NCBI GenBank assembly: GCA_902362725.1
Contig: CABIXM010000040.1
Coordinates: 1-8,361, forward strand
Reading direction: 5' to 3'
DNA: 8,361 bases
Source: Clostridiaceae bacterium
Lineage (GTDB): Bacteria; Bacillota; Clostridia; Lachnospirales; Lachnospiraceae
Below are positions 1 to 5,083 of this stretch, piece by piece (positions within the stretch are counted from its first letter, which is position 1; each line of letters starts with the position of its first letter). Under the pieces are notes generated by a model. That model did no database searches. It saw only the letters and a program-made list of their open reading frames with translations, and was not told where the DNA came from. The position numbers and the translations under genes were made by a program.

Positions 1-32
1 TAGAGTCAACTCCCAAAACTCTAATCAATAGT

Positions 33-158
33 TTACATGCAACAGCCAGAAATTTCGATACACCCTCTTATTGGACGCTTACATTTTTTCTTGCCTCCCA
101 AAGCAAAAGCACCTGTCATTTTCAAAACGAAGACAGCAAGTGTCTTAGAGTTCCACAT
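33..158 (-). CDS. Possible 41-aa small ORF, paralogue of the relaxase-end repeat
   Basis: An ATG-started frame of 41 codons whose first half (WNSKTLAVF, then LKMTGAFALG) is matched in the same frame by a second copy at 909-977. Four of the codon differences between the copies are synonymous, which would fit a coding past. The second half is lysine- and cysteine-rich (KKKCKRP, then SGCCM). No convincing ribosome binding site precedes the ATG, and the other copy has ATA where this one has ATG. It may therefore be a decayed gene end, or not a gene at all but a repeat with a hairpin. I do not recognise the family. Confidence 0.3.
   Translation of the reverse strand: MWNSKTLAVFVLKMTGAFALGGKKKCKRPIRGCIEISGCCM
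87..155 (-). repeat. 69-bp repeat F, left copy
   Basis: Matches 909-977 at about 60 of 69 positions, same orientation. Both copies read as the peptide series WNSK..LAVF, LKMTGAFALG, KK. Together the two copies bracket the lipoprotein gene. The right copy starts inside the relaxase 3' end, so this one may be the trace of a duplicated relaxase-gene end left when the cargo was acquired. Confidence 0.8.
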
Positions 159-172
159 TCTATTTTGAGTGC

Positions 173-206
173 AAAAAAGCAGGAGAACTTTTCAGATTTC
201 CTGCTT
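173..206 (-). terminator. Intrinsic terminator after the lipoprotein gene
   Basis: On the minus strand, AAGCAGGA (206-199) pairs with TCCTGCTT (184-177). Two further inner pairs, one of them G-T, give a stem of about 10 bp and a 10-nt loop. The 3' arm runs directly into six T residues (178-173). It lies 84 bp past the stop codon of the lipoprotein gene. Confidence 0.8.
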
Positions 207-289
207 AGTAAAGCTGTGAAGATTTAATTGTAGTCAGTTTTTCTTATACCATCCGAAATTTATACTTTAATGTTCTCTCATAACAAAAA

Positions 290-799
290 TCAATTTTGTC
301 CTCCAACAAAAATACCGTTTGGGGGATTATCCCATATAAAATTATCCTCAGCCACTTCGCTCTCCAATGCAATTTCAATTTTATATATCCCCACATTTTG
401 GGCATTTTCATCATCCTCACTATACATATAAAAATTCATACAATACCTTTCCTTCTCTGTCAATATGAGATACATACCATCCAATTCCGTTTTCCTTTTA
501 CCATAGTTGCTTTCACTTGATGATGCACAATCGCCCTCAAAACTTTGGATACTGCCCTCAATATAATCGAAAAAAGCAGAGATTTCAGTGTCTAAATTCT
601 CAATGTTCTTTTTGCTTTCTTCGGAAAATAGAGATTTTAGTTTCTCTGAATCCTGTTGCTTACATGCCTCGATAATTTGTTGACACATCTTATCCGTTTC
701 ATTTTGTTCAGAGCTAAACCAGTCATTGAAATATTTGTTAGAGCAGCCTGTTAAACCGAGTATAATAATCACACTGGAAAGCAACAATACTTTTTTCAT
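290..799 (-). CDS. DUF5104-like lipoprotein (cargo gene 1)
   Basis: The 169-residue product starts MKKVLLLSS and has a lipoprotein signal with lipobox LTGC, so Cys19 is the predicted lipidated residue. The mature part of about 150 residues should be anchored outside the membrane. Its opening helix (CQQIIEACKQQDSEKLKSLF) and the following ISAFFDYIEGSI segment resemble the DUF5104 family as I remember it, common in gut Clostridia and of unknown function. The ATG at 799 is chosen because AAAGGATG precedes it; an upstream in-frame start at 835 would push the hydrophobic signal inward. The gene is AT-rich, has its own promoter (875-903) and terminator (173-206), and lies between two repeat F copies. 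This marks it as an independent cargo unit. Confidence 0.8.
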   Translation of the reverse strand: MKKVLLLSSVIIILGLTGCSNKYFNDWFSSEQNETDKMCQQIIEACKQQDSEKLKSLFSEESKKNIENLDTEISAFFDYIEGSIQSFEGDCASSSESNYGKRKTELDGMYLILTEKERYCMNFYMYSEDDENAQNVGIYKIEIALESEVAEDNFIWDNPPNGIFVGGQN

Positions 800-874
800 A
801 TAATTACATCCTTTACTGAATAATTGCAAAATCACTTATTGGATTAAGGTCATTACAAAAAATTTCTTACTATC

Positions 875-903
875 ATTATACTTCATCAACCTAAAGAATG
901 GAA
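875..903 (-). promoter_or_regulatory. Promoter of the lipoprotein gene (shared 33-bp module, copy E1)
   Basis: On the minus strand a perfect TATAAT (880-875) lies 17 bp after TTCCAT (903-898), a weak -35. The 33-bp block 873-905 recurs at 4270-4302 with one mismatch. In both places it sits about 75-80 bp upstream of a cargo start codon. That conserved position supports the promoter call more than the -35 does. Confidence 0.65.
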
Positions 904-908
904 GATAT

Positions 909-977
909 TTTCTTACTCCCTAAAGCAAAAGCACCTGTCATTTTCAAAGTGAAAACAGCAAGTGCTTTAGAGTTCCA
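909..977 (-). repeat. 69-bp repeat F, right copy, overlapping the relaxase 3' end
   Basis: Same-orientation match to 87-155, about 60 of 69 identical. It covers the last relaxase codons and continues past the stop codon in another frame that also encodes WNSK..LAVF and LKMTGAFALG. It ends 3 bp before promoter module E1, so repeat and cargo promoter are directly joined. Confidence 0.8.
920..968 (-). terminator. Possible terminator hairpin overlapping the relaxase stop codon
   Basis: On the minus strand AAAGCAC (968-962) pairs with GTGCTTT (934-928). After a TTG bulge, CTGTT pairs with GACAG. A broken T tract (TTTTGCTTT) follows. The T tract is interrupted and the stem bulged, so termination may be weak or the structure may have another role. 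The left repeat F copy keeps the inner stem (CTGTC/GACAG) but not the full outer one. Confidence 0.4.
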
Positions 978-2199
978 TATCTTGTTTTTTGCTTTTTGCC
1001 TGATCCGTCCGGCTGACTTCACGCTCTGCTATTTCTTTCTTTTTGCGGCTCAACTGCTCTATAATGGAACTTTTAGCTTTCTTCTTGATTTGCTCCGTTC
1101 CGGCTTTTTTGACCTCCGGTTTCATCAGCGTGGTTTGGATTTTCTGAATGGTTGATTTCATAGCGTTTGTGATTCTGGCAATCACGCCATCCAATCGTTT
1201 CACTGCATACTCAACTTCTTTCTTTGAAGCCTTACGCTCAGGGGAGAGAACCCACGCTTTAGACTGCTCCACCAGCTTAATATCCTCCTTGTGCGTTTCC
1301 AGTTTTACAGTATCAGCAACGACCTCAACCGCCTTGTCATAGGCAATATCGGCAACCTCGTCCACCAGAGCTTCCACATCTTCAATCTTCATCGTGAGTT
1401 CTTCCAACTTTTGCTCCTGTGCTGCCAGTTGCTCCTTTTGCTTGAAAAGAATATAGTCCTGTTTTTCCAGATAAGCACGACCACCATATTCGGGTTCTTC
1501 TTCCAGTTGTAAGCCATGCTTTTTCGCCACATCGAACAGCAACACTCGGCAGGCTGAATCGAAAGTCATCTTGCGGTTATTTTTTCTTCCGACAGGCTTC
1601 TCCGGTTCCGGCAGTTCAAATCCCAGTGCTTCCAAAGCCTTTTCCTGTTGTGGGGCAATCTCCCCATATTGATTTTCACAGTCGAACACATGACGCTCGT
1701 GAATATGAGGGGTGCTTTCATCCAAGTGCAGCGCCCAATTCAGGATATGGACATGAGAGCCGAAACGCTCATTTACGATTTCCATAAATTCTGTGACAAT
1801 CTCAATGAGCAGTTCCGGTGGAACATGATTATCAAGTGTTCCAATCTGATAGACCGTTTCCTCTGGACAGGTCTTTTTGCTTTTGAGCAAATCACCGGTT
1901 TCCTTATTCCTTTCAGGGTGTCGGTTCTTCACATTTCTTTCGTTCTGTCCGGTTACAAAATCACGATACCGCTGACGATAAAAAAGCTGTTCCACATCTT
2001 CAAAAGTGGCAGACAGCTCATTTTCCTTATCGGGATTTTTGAAATTGCGGAAGCCATTGTAACAGTCCCAATAGAGATTTTGTTTGGCTCGTTCTTCGTC
2101 AATGTGTTCGCTGTTGGCAATGTCAAAACTGCGGTCATTGTGCTTCGGATTATAAACGCCATTCTTTCCAGCTCGTCCATTGTGCCTTGTTAATTTCAC
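967..2199 (-). CDS. mob: Mob/Pre-family (MobV) relaxase
   Basis: DNA relaxase expected to nick the element's oriT, bind the 5' end and lead the strand into a conjugation channel supplied by another element. The 410-residue product starts KLTRHNGRAG and carries HLDESTPHIH (residues 158-167), the histidine-rich metal-binding motif of plasmid recombination (Mob_Pre) proteins. A probable coiled coil follows at about residues 245-300, then a lysine-rich tail. Translation is placed at the GTG at 2199 because GGAGG lies 7 bases upstream. The frame stays open back to an ATG at 2502, but that stretch is hairpin-filled non-coding DNA with no family similarity. By position and type it corresponds to tnpZ of Tn4451. 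The stop codon lies inside repeat F. Confidence 0.9.
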   Translation of the reverse strand: MKLTRHNGRAGKNGVYNPKHNDRSFDIANSEHIDEERAKQNLYWDCYNGFRNFKNPDKENELSATFEDVEQLFYRQRYRDFVTGQNERNVKNRHPERNKETGDLLKSKKTCPEETVYQIGTLDNHVPPELLIEIVTEFMEIVNERFGSHVHILNWALHLDESTPHIHERHVFDCENQYGEIAPQQEKALEALGFELPEPEKPVGRKNNRKMTFDSACRVLLFDVAKKHGLQLEEEPEYGGRAYLEKQDYILFKQKEQLAAQEQKLEELTMKIEDVEALVDEVADIAYDKAVEVVADTVKLETHKEDIKLVEQSKAWVLSPERKASKKEVEYAVKRLDGVIARITNAMKSTIQKIQTTLMKPEVKKAGTEQIKKKAKSSIIEQLSRKKKEIAEREVSRTDQAKSKKQDMEL

Positions 2200-2286
2200 A
2201 TGAGTTCCTCCTTTTCTTTTTGATTTCCCCGACAGGGGAGAAGGGCAGCGAAGCTGATTCCTTGCGGCTTTCTGCGTCAAGTAATA

Positions 2287-2321
2287 CCCAGTACTAAGTG
2301 GCGAAACGCCACTTAACTGGG
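2287..2321 (-). other. Strong hairpin in the candidate oriT
   Basis: TAAGTGGCG (2295-2303) and CGCCACTTA (2307-2315) form a perfect 9-bp stem with an AAA loop. It is extended by CCCAGT (2287-2292) with ACTGGG (2316-2321) across a 2-nt bulge, giving 15 bp in all. No T tract follows on either strand, so it is not a terminator. It is the most likely relaxase recognition hairpin, or a structure shielding the mob ribosome binding site from upstream reading. Confidence 0.65.
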
Positions 2322-2455
2322 CAAGGCTGCCGCCCTTGACCTGCACAGGGGTATTGCATTCCCTGTACCCATGCACAAAGGGTTGCACCCTCTGTACTCC
2401 CGCCCGAACAAACTGACTTCGCCCCGTCTCAAGCTCTGTCAGTTCCTTCGGTTTT

Positions 2456-2482
2456 GCAAAACAGTCCACCGGACTATTTTGC
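2456..2482 (-). other. 12-bp hairpin beside the terminator repeat
   Basis: GCAAAATAGTCC and GGACTGTTTTGC (minus strand, 2482-2456) form a 12-bp stem with one T-G pair and a 3-nt loop. It is directly downstream of the T tract of the terminator in repeat A and has no T tract of its own. It may belong to oriT. Confidence 0.5.
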
Positions 2483-2530
2483 AAAAAGAAAAACCGACGC
2501 ATGATCGCTTTACGCTCAATACATCGGTTT
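2483..2530 (-). terminator. Intrinsic terminator in repeat A
   Basis: On the minus strand AAACCGATGTAT (2530-2519) pairs with ATGCGTCGGTTT (2502-2491), a 12-bp stem with two G-T pairs, followed by TTCTTTTT. The wobble pairs form only in minus-strand RNA, which agrees with the direction of cargo gene 2. It should shield oriT and mob from cargo transcription. Confidence 0.75.
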
Positions 2531-2563
2531 CTTCATCTGACCTTAACGGTCATATTCAGTTGT
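2486..2563 (-). repeat. 78-bp cassette repeat, copy A (3' end of cargo unit 2)
   Basis: Identical to 3518-3595 except for one base (2545 versus 3577). It begins 24 bp after the stop codon of cargo gene 2, as copy B begins 29 bp after that of cargo gene 3. It contains a small hairpin (TGACC/GGTCA, 2538-2552) followed by an intrinsic terminator. Confidence 0.95.
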
Positions 2564-2586
2564 GGCAGATTAGCCAATTTGAAAAA

Positions 2587-3336
2587 TTATTCTGGCACAT
2601 CTACTGAGTAGCTCAGACAATCGCCTCTTTTATTGCTTTCCAAATCGTTATAATACCACATATACATCGTTCTACCATATTCTTCATATTCTATAATTCC
2701 ATCTGGCTTTTGACCCTCTACTTCTAATGAGTAAATTTCTTTATCATGTGCATAGCCAAAAACGAATCTGGTATCTGGATAATTTGGATTTAAGTCTTGT
2801 TGAATATCACTTATTGTTAAAGATAAATGGATAAATTTTTTGAAGTCTCCCCCATAAGTGGTATCTGGTGTAGTGGCAGATGGTGTGGCATTTACAAACG
2901 CATATTGTGTACTTTCATTTTCTATCTGTTTTTTGCAGCGTGCAATCACAAAACCTTGAACGGGATCGTTATCACTTCCTGCTCGATAGAAAATCGTATC
3001 ATACTGTTTGCCATTCCATATATGCAATATTTCATCAACATGATTAAGAAAATCTTCTGGAGCTGATAAATCTTCATGTTCTGCTTTTAAGGGGGAATTC
3101 AAAATAGCTTCTTCGATAGAATTATAATATGTAAGTTTAGAATCGTCTTTTCCATTATCTGTCAACTTAAACTCGATATACTCATTTCCTTTGTTTTCTT
3201 CTTCCGGAACATAAGTATAACGACCATTTTCAATATGGTCATCATAATCAACAAACAGTCCAATACATATCAGCGCTGCAAAAATCAAAAAAACTATTCC
3301 TATAACGATTAGCAATATTTTCAAAAATTTTTTCAT
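2587..3336 (-). CDS. Single-pass membrane-anchored protein of unknown function (cargo gene 2)
   Basis: A 249-residue product. It starts MKKFLKILLIVIG, with one hydrophobic segment at about residues 5-28 and no lipobox. A polar, acidic domain follows (YTYVPEEENKG, then HIWNGKQYDTIFYRAGSD), probably outside the cell. A threonine/proline-rich patch near the middle (NATPSATTPDTT) may be a linker. ATG at 3336 is chosen: AGAAGGTGG sits 8 bases upstream, whereas the in-frame GTG at 3348 overlaps that site. I do not recognise the family. The gene is AT-rich, has its own good promoter and is closed by repeat A, so it is an autonomous cargo unit. Similar phrases (WNGKQYDTIFYR) suggest a binding or sensing domain, but that is a guess. 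Confidence 0.8.
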   Translation of the reverse strand: MKKFLKILLIVIGIVFLIFAALICIGLFVDYDDHIENGRYTYVPEEENKGNEYIEFKLTDNGKDDSKLTYYNSIEEAILNSPLKAEHEDLSAPEDFLNHVDEILHIWNGKQYDTIFYRAGSDNDPVQGFVIARCKKQIENESTQYAFVNATPSATTPDTTYGGDFKKFIHLSLTISDIQQDLNPNYPDTRFVFGYAHDKEIYSLEVEGQKPDGIIEYEEYGRTMYMWYYNDLESNKRGDCLSYSVDVPE

Positions 3337-3369
3337 ACAAAAGTCCACCTTCTTGCTTCATTTCAGTAA

Positions 3370-3398
3370 ATTATATCATACCGATATGAACAATTCAA
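3370..3398 (-). promoter_or_regulatory. Promoter of cargo gene 2
   Basis: On the minus strand TTGAAT (3398-3393), a 17-bp spacer and TATAAT (3375-3370). This is the best sigma-70-type match in the window and lies about 35 bp upstream of the start codon. It is unrelated in sequence to the E-module promoters of cargo genes 1 and 3. Confidence 0.8.
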
Positions 3399-3426
3399 TT
3401 TACACTCTATCAAGTAGTTTTTTTAC

Positions 3427-3534
3427 TTACCTGTAACGCACATTTCTGCAAAATCCATAGTCCCCGATACTTTCCTCACGGGTGATATACAGTCGGAATT
3501 CTGTCAGCTCATGAAATAAGAAAAACCGACGCAT
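3427..3534 (-). pseudogene. Fragment of a gene 3' end fused to repeat B
   Basis: A 35-codon frame whose ATG (3534) lies inside the terminator hairpin of repeat B. The first residues (MRRFFLF) come from that repeat. The rest (LTEFRLYITREESIGDYGF and onward to NVRYR, then stop) has the composition of a real protein C terminus. The core EESIGDYGFC-NVRY is encoded again, in the same relative frame, at 4329-4400 after a different lead sequence. No ribosome binding site is visible. I read it as the leftover end of a mobile-element gene rather than a functional small protein; the parent family is not identified. Confidence 0.5.
3432..3487 (-). repeat. 56-bp cassette repeat, copy C (5' end of cargo unit 2)
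   Basis: Matches 4337-4392 at 53 of 56 positions, same orientation. It lies upstream of the cargo gene 2 promoter, as copy D lies upstream of the cargo gene 3 promoter. It encodes EESIGDYGFCRNVRY. Confidence 0.95.
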
Positions 3535-3562
3535 GATCGCTTTACGCTCAATACATCGGTTT
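3515..3562 (-). terminator. Intrinsic terminator in repeat B
   Basis: Same 12-bp stem as in repeat A (arms 3562-3551 and 3534-3523 on the minus strand), with a T-rich tail (TTCTTATTT). It terminates cargo gene 3 before the next unit's promoter. Confidence 0.7.
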
Positions 3563-3595
3563 CTTCATCTGACCTTGACGGTCATATTCAGTTGT
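3518..3595 (-). repeat. 78-bp cassette repeat, copy B (3' end of cargo unit 3)
   Basis: 77 of 78 bases identical to 2486-2563. It starts 29 bp after the stop codon of cargo gene 3 and is separated from repeat C of the next unit by only 30 bp. This places two complete units head to tail. Confidence 0.95.
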
Positions 3596-3623
3596 CTAAC
3601 ATCGTACTGTTATAAAATCTATG

Positions 3624-4193
3624 TCATTTACGATTTTTCTTATGCTGATTTGCCCAGTAAGATTTTACAGGGATTCTTCTTCTTTTTATGTCCTCCATAA
3701 ATTCTTCTTTGTCAATATTACTATCAATGGTAAATAATTTTTCTCCATTTACATATACACGCATAGAACCTTTCTTTCTCTCGCAATAGGTAATATCTTC
3801 AAAGTGAAAAGTTCTCTTTCTTCCAAAAGTTGAACGCCATGTGATTTCATCTCCGTTCACTTCCAGTTTCCACATAATCATGTTCAATGAGCCGATTAAA
3901 GAAACAATAAAGAAAATACTAAAACCAATTGGTGGCAATAAATCATCTTGTTGAATAGCACTGGCTACCGTAGCTCCCCCAAAAAGAAACACCGCCAATA
4001 CAAAAAACATAGTAAGTACTTTTTCGGTTTTTATTATATAATGCGTCCTAATTATTCCCTTTTTCTGTTCTTCCTCTCGTTCTTTAGCTCTCTTTTGTTG
4101 AAGATTTACAAGATATTTCAAAAGAAGAAGTACAACTAAATAGGGACCTATTTGTGTAATTATATTCAAACACATTCGTAAAAAATTATTCAT
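3624..4193 (-). CDS. Three-helix membrane protein with a soluble C-terminal domain (cargo gene 3)
   Basis: 189 residues. Hydrophobic segments at about 8-28, 60-82 and 89-110 are separated by a charged stretch (QQKRAKEREEEQKKG) and a short loop. The C-terminal 80 residues (WKLEVNGDEITWRSTFGRKR, then FHFEDITYCERK and VYVNGEKLFTID) look like a small beta-rich, PH-like domain. They resemble the DUF6560-type membrane proteins of Clostridia as I recall them, a tentative match. The start at 4193 has GGAGG 7 bases upstream. It is transcribed from module E2 and ended by repeat B. Nothing in the sequence shows a catalytic site. The role is unknown; an envelope-located protective or sensing protein is possible. 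Confidence 0.8.
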   Translation of the reverse strand: MNNFLRMCLNIITQIGPYLVVLLLLKYLVNLQQKRAKEREEEQKKGIIRTHYIIKTEKVLTMFFVLAVFLFGGATVASAIQQDDLLPPIGFSIFFIVSLIGSLNMIMWKLEVNGDEITWRSTFGRKRTFHFEDITYCERKKGSMRVYVNGEKLFTIDSNIDKEEFMEDIKRRRIPVKSYWANQHKKNRK

Positions 4194-4271
4194 TTTTGCC
4201 CTCCATAGTTCCAGCTATATAAAAATGATTGTTTGAAATCGAGTATTAAAAACCTCAATTTTTCATATCTC

Positions 4272-4300
4272 ATTATACTTCATCAACTTAAAGAATGGAA
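4272..4300 (-). promoter_or_regulatory. Promoter of cargo gene 3 (shared module, copy E2)
   Basis: TATAAT (4277-4272) with TTCCAT 17 bp upstream (4300-4295), inside a 33-bp block (4270-4302) identical to 873-905 but for one base. It lies about 80 bp before the cargo gene 3 start. Cargo genes 1 and 3 therefore share a promoter although the proteins are unrelated. Confidence 0.65.
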
Positions 4301-4328
4301 GAAAAAATTTTGTGTACAGAGTTCCTGT

Positions 4329-4400
4329 TCAAGCCTTGTAACGCACATTTCCGCAAAATCCATAGTCCCCGATACTTTCCTCACAGGCGATAGGCAACGG
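4329..4400 (-). pseudogene. Second fragment of the same gene 3' end
   Basis: A 23-codon open stretch between an in-frame TGA (4403-4401) and the stop at 4331-4329. It reads PLPIAC, then EESIGDYGFCGNVRYKA. It has no ATG and no ribosome binding site; only a TTG could start it. It repeats the peptide of 3427-3534 with R/G and R/K changes but a different N-terminal side, so both are likely truncated relics of one gene family. Confidence 0.5.
4337..4392 (-). repeat. 56-bp cassette repeat, copy D (5' end of cargo unit 3)
   Basis: 53 of 56 bases shared with 3432-3487. It lies 65 bp after the 96-aa gene and 144 bp before the cargo gene 3 start, marking the upstream limit of the tandem cargo array. 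Confidence 0.95.
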
Positions 4401-4457
4401 TCAAAACATCAGGTCTGCACCTGACATTTTAACCGCATATCAGCCCTGATTATCACA

Positions 4458-4748
4458 TTATCCCTGCTGGCTGTTCAGCCCATGCTTTTTCGCATATTCG
4501 CTGGCTTTCTGTCTGCGTTCCTCACTGTAAGGCGGCAGGAAACGGATAGACAGACGGGACTTTGCCAGCTCATAAGAAACACCGCCTTGAACATTGGATT
4601 TTTCCAGTCGGCAAAGGTCAGGGTACTTCTTAGCAAAAGCAGCCAACCTCTTTTTCAATCCGGCGTTGTGGGTGTAGATATTTGCCTTGTCCTCGCCCTC
4701 ATTAAAGAGAACGATTGTTTCTTTCTCAATCTTCGTCAGTCTCGTCAT
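4458..4748 (-). CDS. 96-aa conserved mobile-element protein, function unknown
   Basis: Starts MTRLTKIEKETIVLFNEGED and is rich in basic residues, with KLR-type C-terminal charge (EERRQKASEYAKKHG). The sentence-like core (YTHNAGLKKRLAAFAKKYPD) matches a small family I recall from Clostridial conjugative and mobilizable elements, which is often auto-labelled as a chaperone without experimental basis. The ATG at 4748 has GGAGGG upstream, located within the end of the 82-aa gene, which it overlaps by 23 bp; the pair should be co-translated. Possible roles are DNA binding or transfer support, by association only. It is followed by repeat D. Confidence 0.8.
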   Translation of the reverse strand: MTRLTKIEKETIVLFNEGEDKANIYTHNAGLKKRLAAFAKKYPDLCRLEKSNVQGGVSYELAKSRLSIRFLPPYSEERRQKASEYAKKHGLNSQQG

Positions 4749-4974
4749 AGCAGCCCTCCCTATGGTTTTTCAACACACGCAGCTTGCAGTAAAAGCAGCG
4801 ATACCACCTTTCAACACCCTCAGCACTCAGCTTGACGGAAAGCATATAAAACAGCTTCTTCGCCACTGGATCGGGTGCAAGGGCAGCTACCATACGCAAA
4901 CGCTCGACAGTTGCTTTCAGGTTCGGACAGCCAAAGGCATAAAGGGCTTCCATTTCATTCCGGTTCATCTTCAT
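4726..4974 (-). CDS. 82-aa conserved mobile-element protein, function unknown
   Basis: Starts MKMNRNEMEALYAFGCPNLK. It is mostly helical in character, with three cysteines in the second half and at the start (FGCPN, YRCFYCK, EGCYDE) and an acidic C terminus. The start at 4974 is chosen over an in-frame upstream ATG (5019) because AAGGAGG sits about 8 bases before it. It overlaps the 96-aa gene by 23 bp, forming a two-gene unit behind a hairpin (4999-5043). Its relatives travel with integrative elements of gut Clostridia as far as I recall; I know no function. The cysteine pair CFYC could bind metal, but a second pair is not clearly present. Confidence 0.75.
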   Translation of the reverse strand: MKMNRNEMEALYAFGCPNLKATVERLRMVAALAPDPVAKKLFYMLSVKLSAEGVERWYRCFYCKLRVLKNHREGCYDETDED

Positions 4975-4998
4975 TGTGTTTTCCTCCTTAAAGTTTGA

Positions 4999-5043
4999 TA
5001 AATGAAAAGCGACAGACACTTCATAAGGAAATACCTGTCGCTT
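4999..5043 (-). terminator. Terminator or attenuator between tnpV and the 82-aa gene
   Basis: On the minus strand AAGCGACAG (5043-5035) pairs perfectly with CTGTCGCTT (5015-5007), followed by TTTTCATTT. The loop is long (19 nt), with a possible inner TTC/GAA stem. It could end the tnpX-tnpV transcript. No clear promoter is visible between it and the 82-aa gene 25 bp further on, so partial read-through (attenuation) is equally plausible. Confidence 0.6.
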
Positions 5044-5083
5044 CGTTTACGATACAAATTTGTTGGTTTTGGACTTGATAAAA

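Larger units (their letters stand above)
2200..2485 (-). other. Candidate oriT region upstream of the relaxase
   Basis: This gene-free stretch just upstream of mob is packed with inverted repeats. They include AACTGAC/GTCAGTT at 2411-2417/2438-2444, GGGT/ACCC at 2380-2390, ACAGGG/CCCTGT at 2345-2366, CAAGG/CCTTG near 2322-2338, and a strong hairpin at 2287-2321. In MobV systems oriT characteristically lies directly upstream of the relaxase gene and contains such inverted repeats. The location and structure support the call; no nic site is identified. It is GC-richer than the cargo genes on its right. Confidence 0.6.

Noticed and set aside
1..32. Left end of the element at the window start
   Set aside because: A short inverted pair (TAGAGT/ACTCTA) is present, but the missing topB continuation is not seen and the pair is too short to define an end.
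1648..2193. 181-codon plus-strand frame inside the relaxase
   Set aside because: Entirely antisense to a well-supported relaxase gene, no recognisable protein features, no ribosome binding site.
2200..2502. N-terminal extension of the relaxase from an ATG at 2502
   Set aside because: The ATG lies inside a terminator repeat, the stretch is full of hairpins and shows no relaxase similarity, and the GTG at 2199 has a strong ribosome binding site and the family-typical N terminus.
2486..4392. CRISPR array or integron
   Set aside because: Only two copies of each repeat, spaced about 900-1030 bp with whole genes between them; no short regular spacers, no cas genes and no integron integrase in the window.
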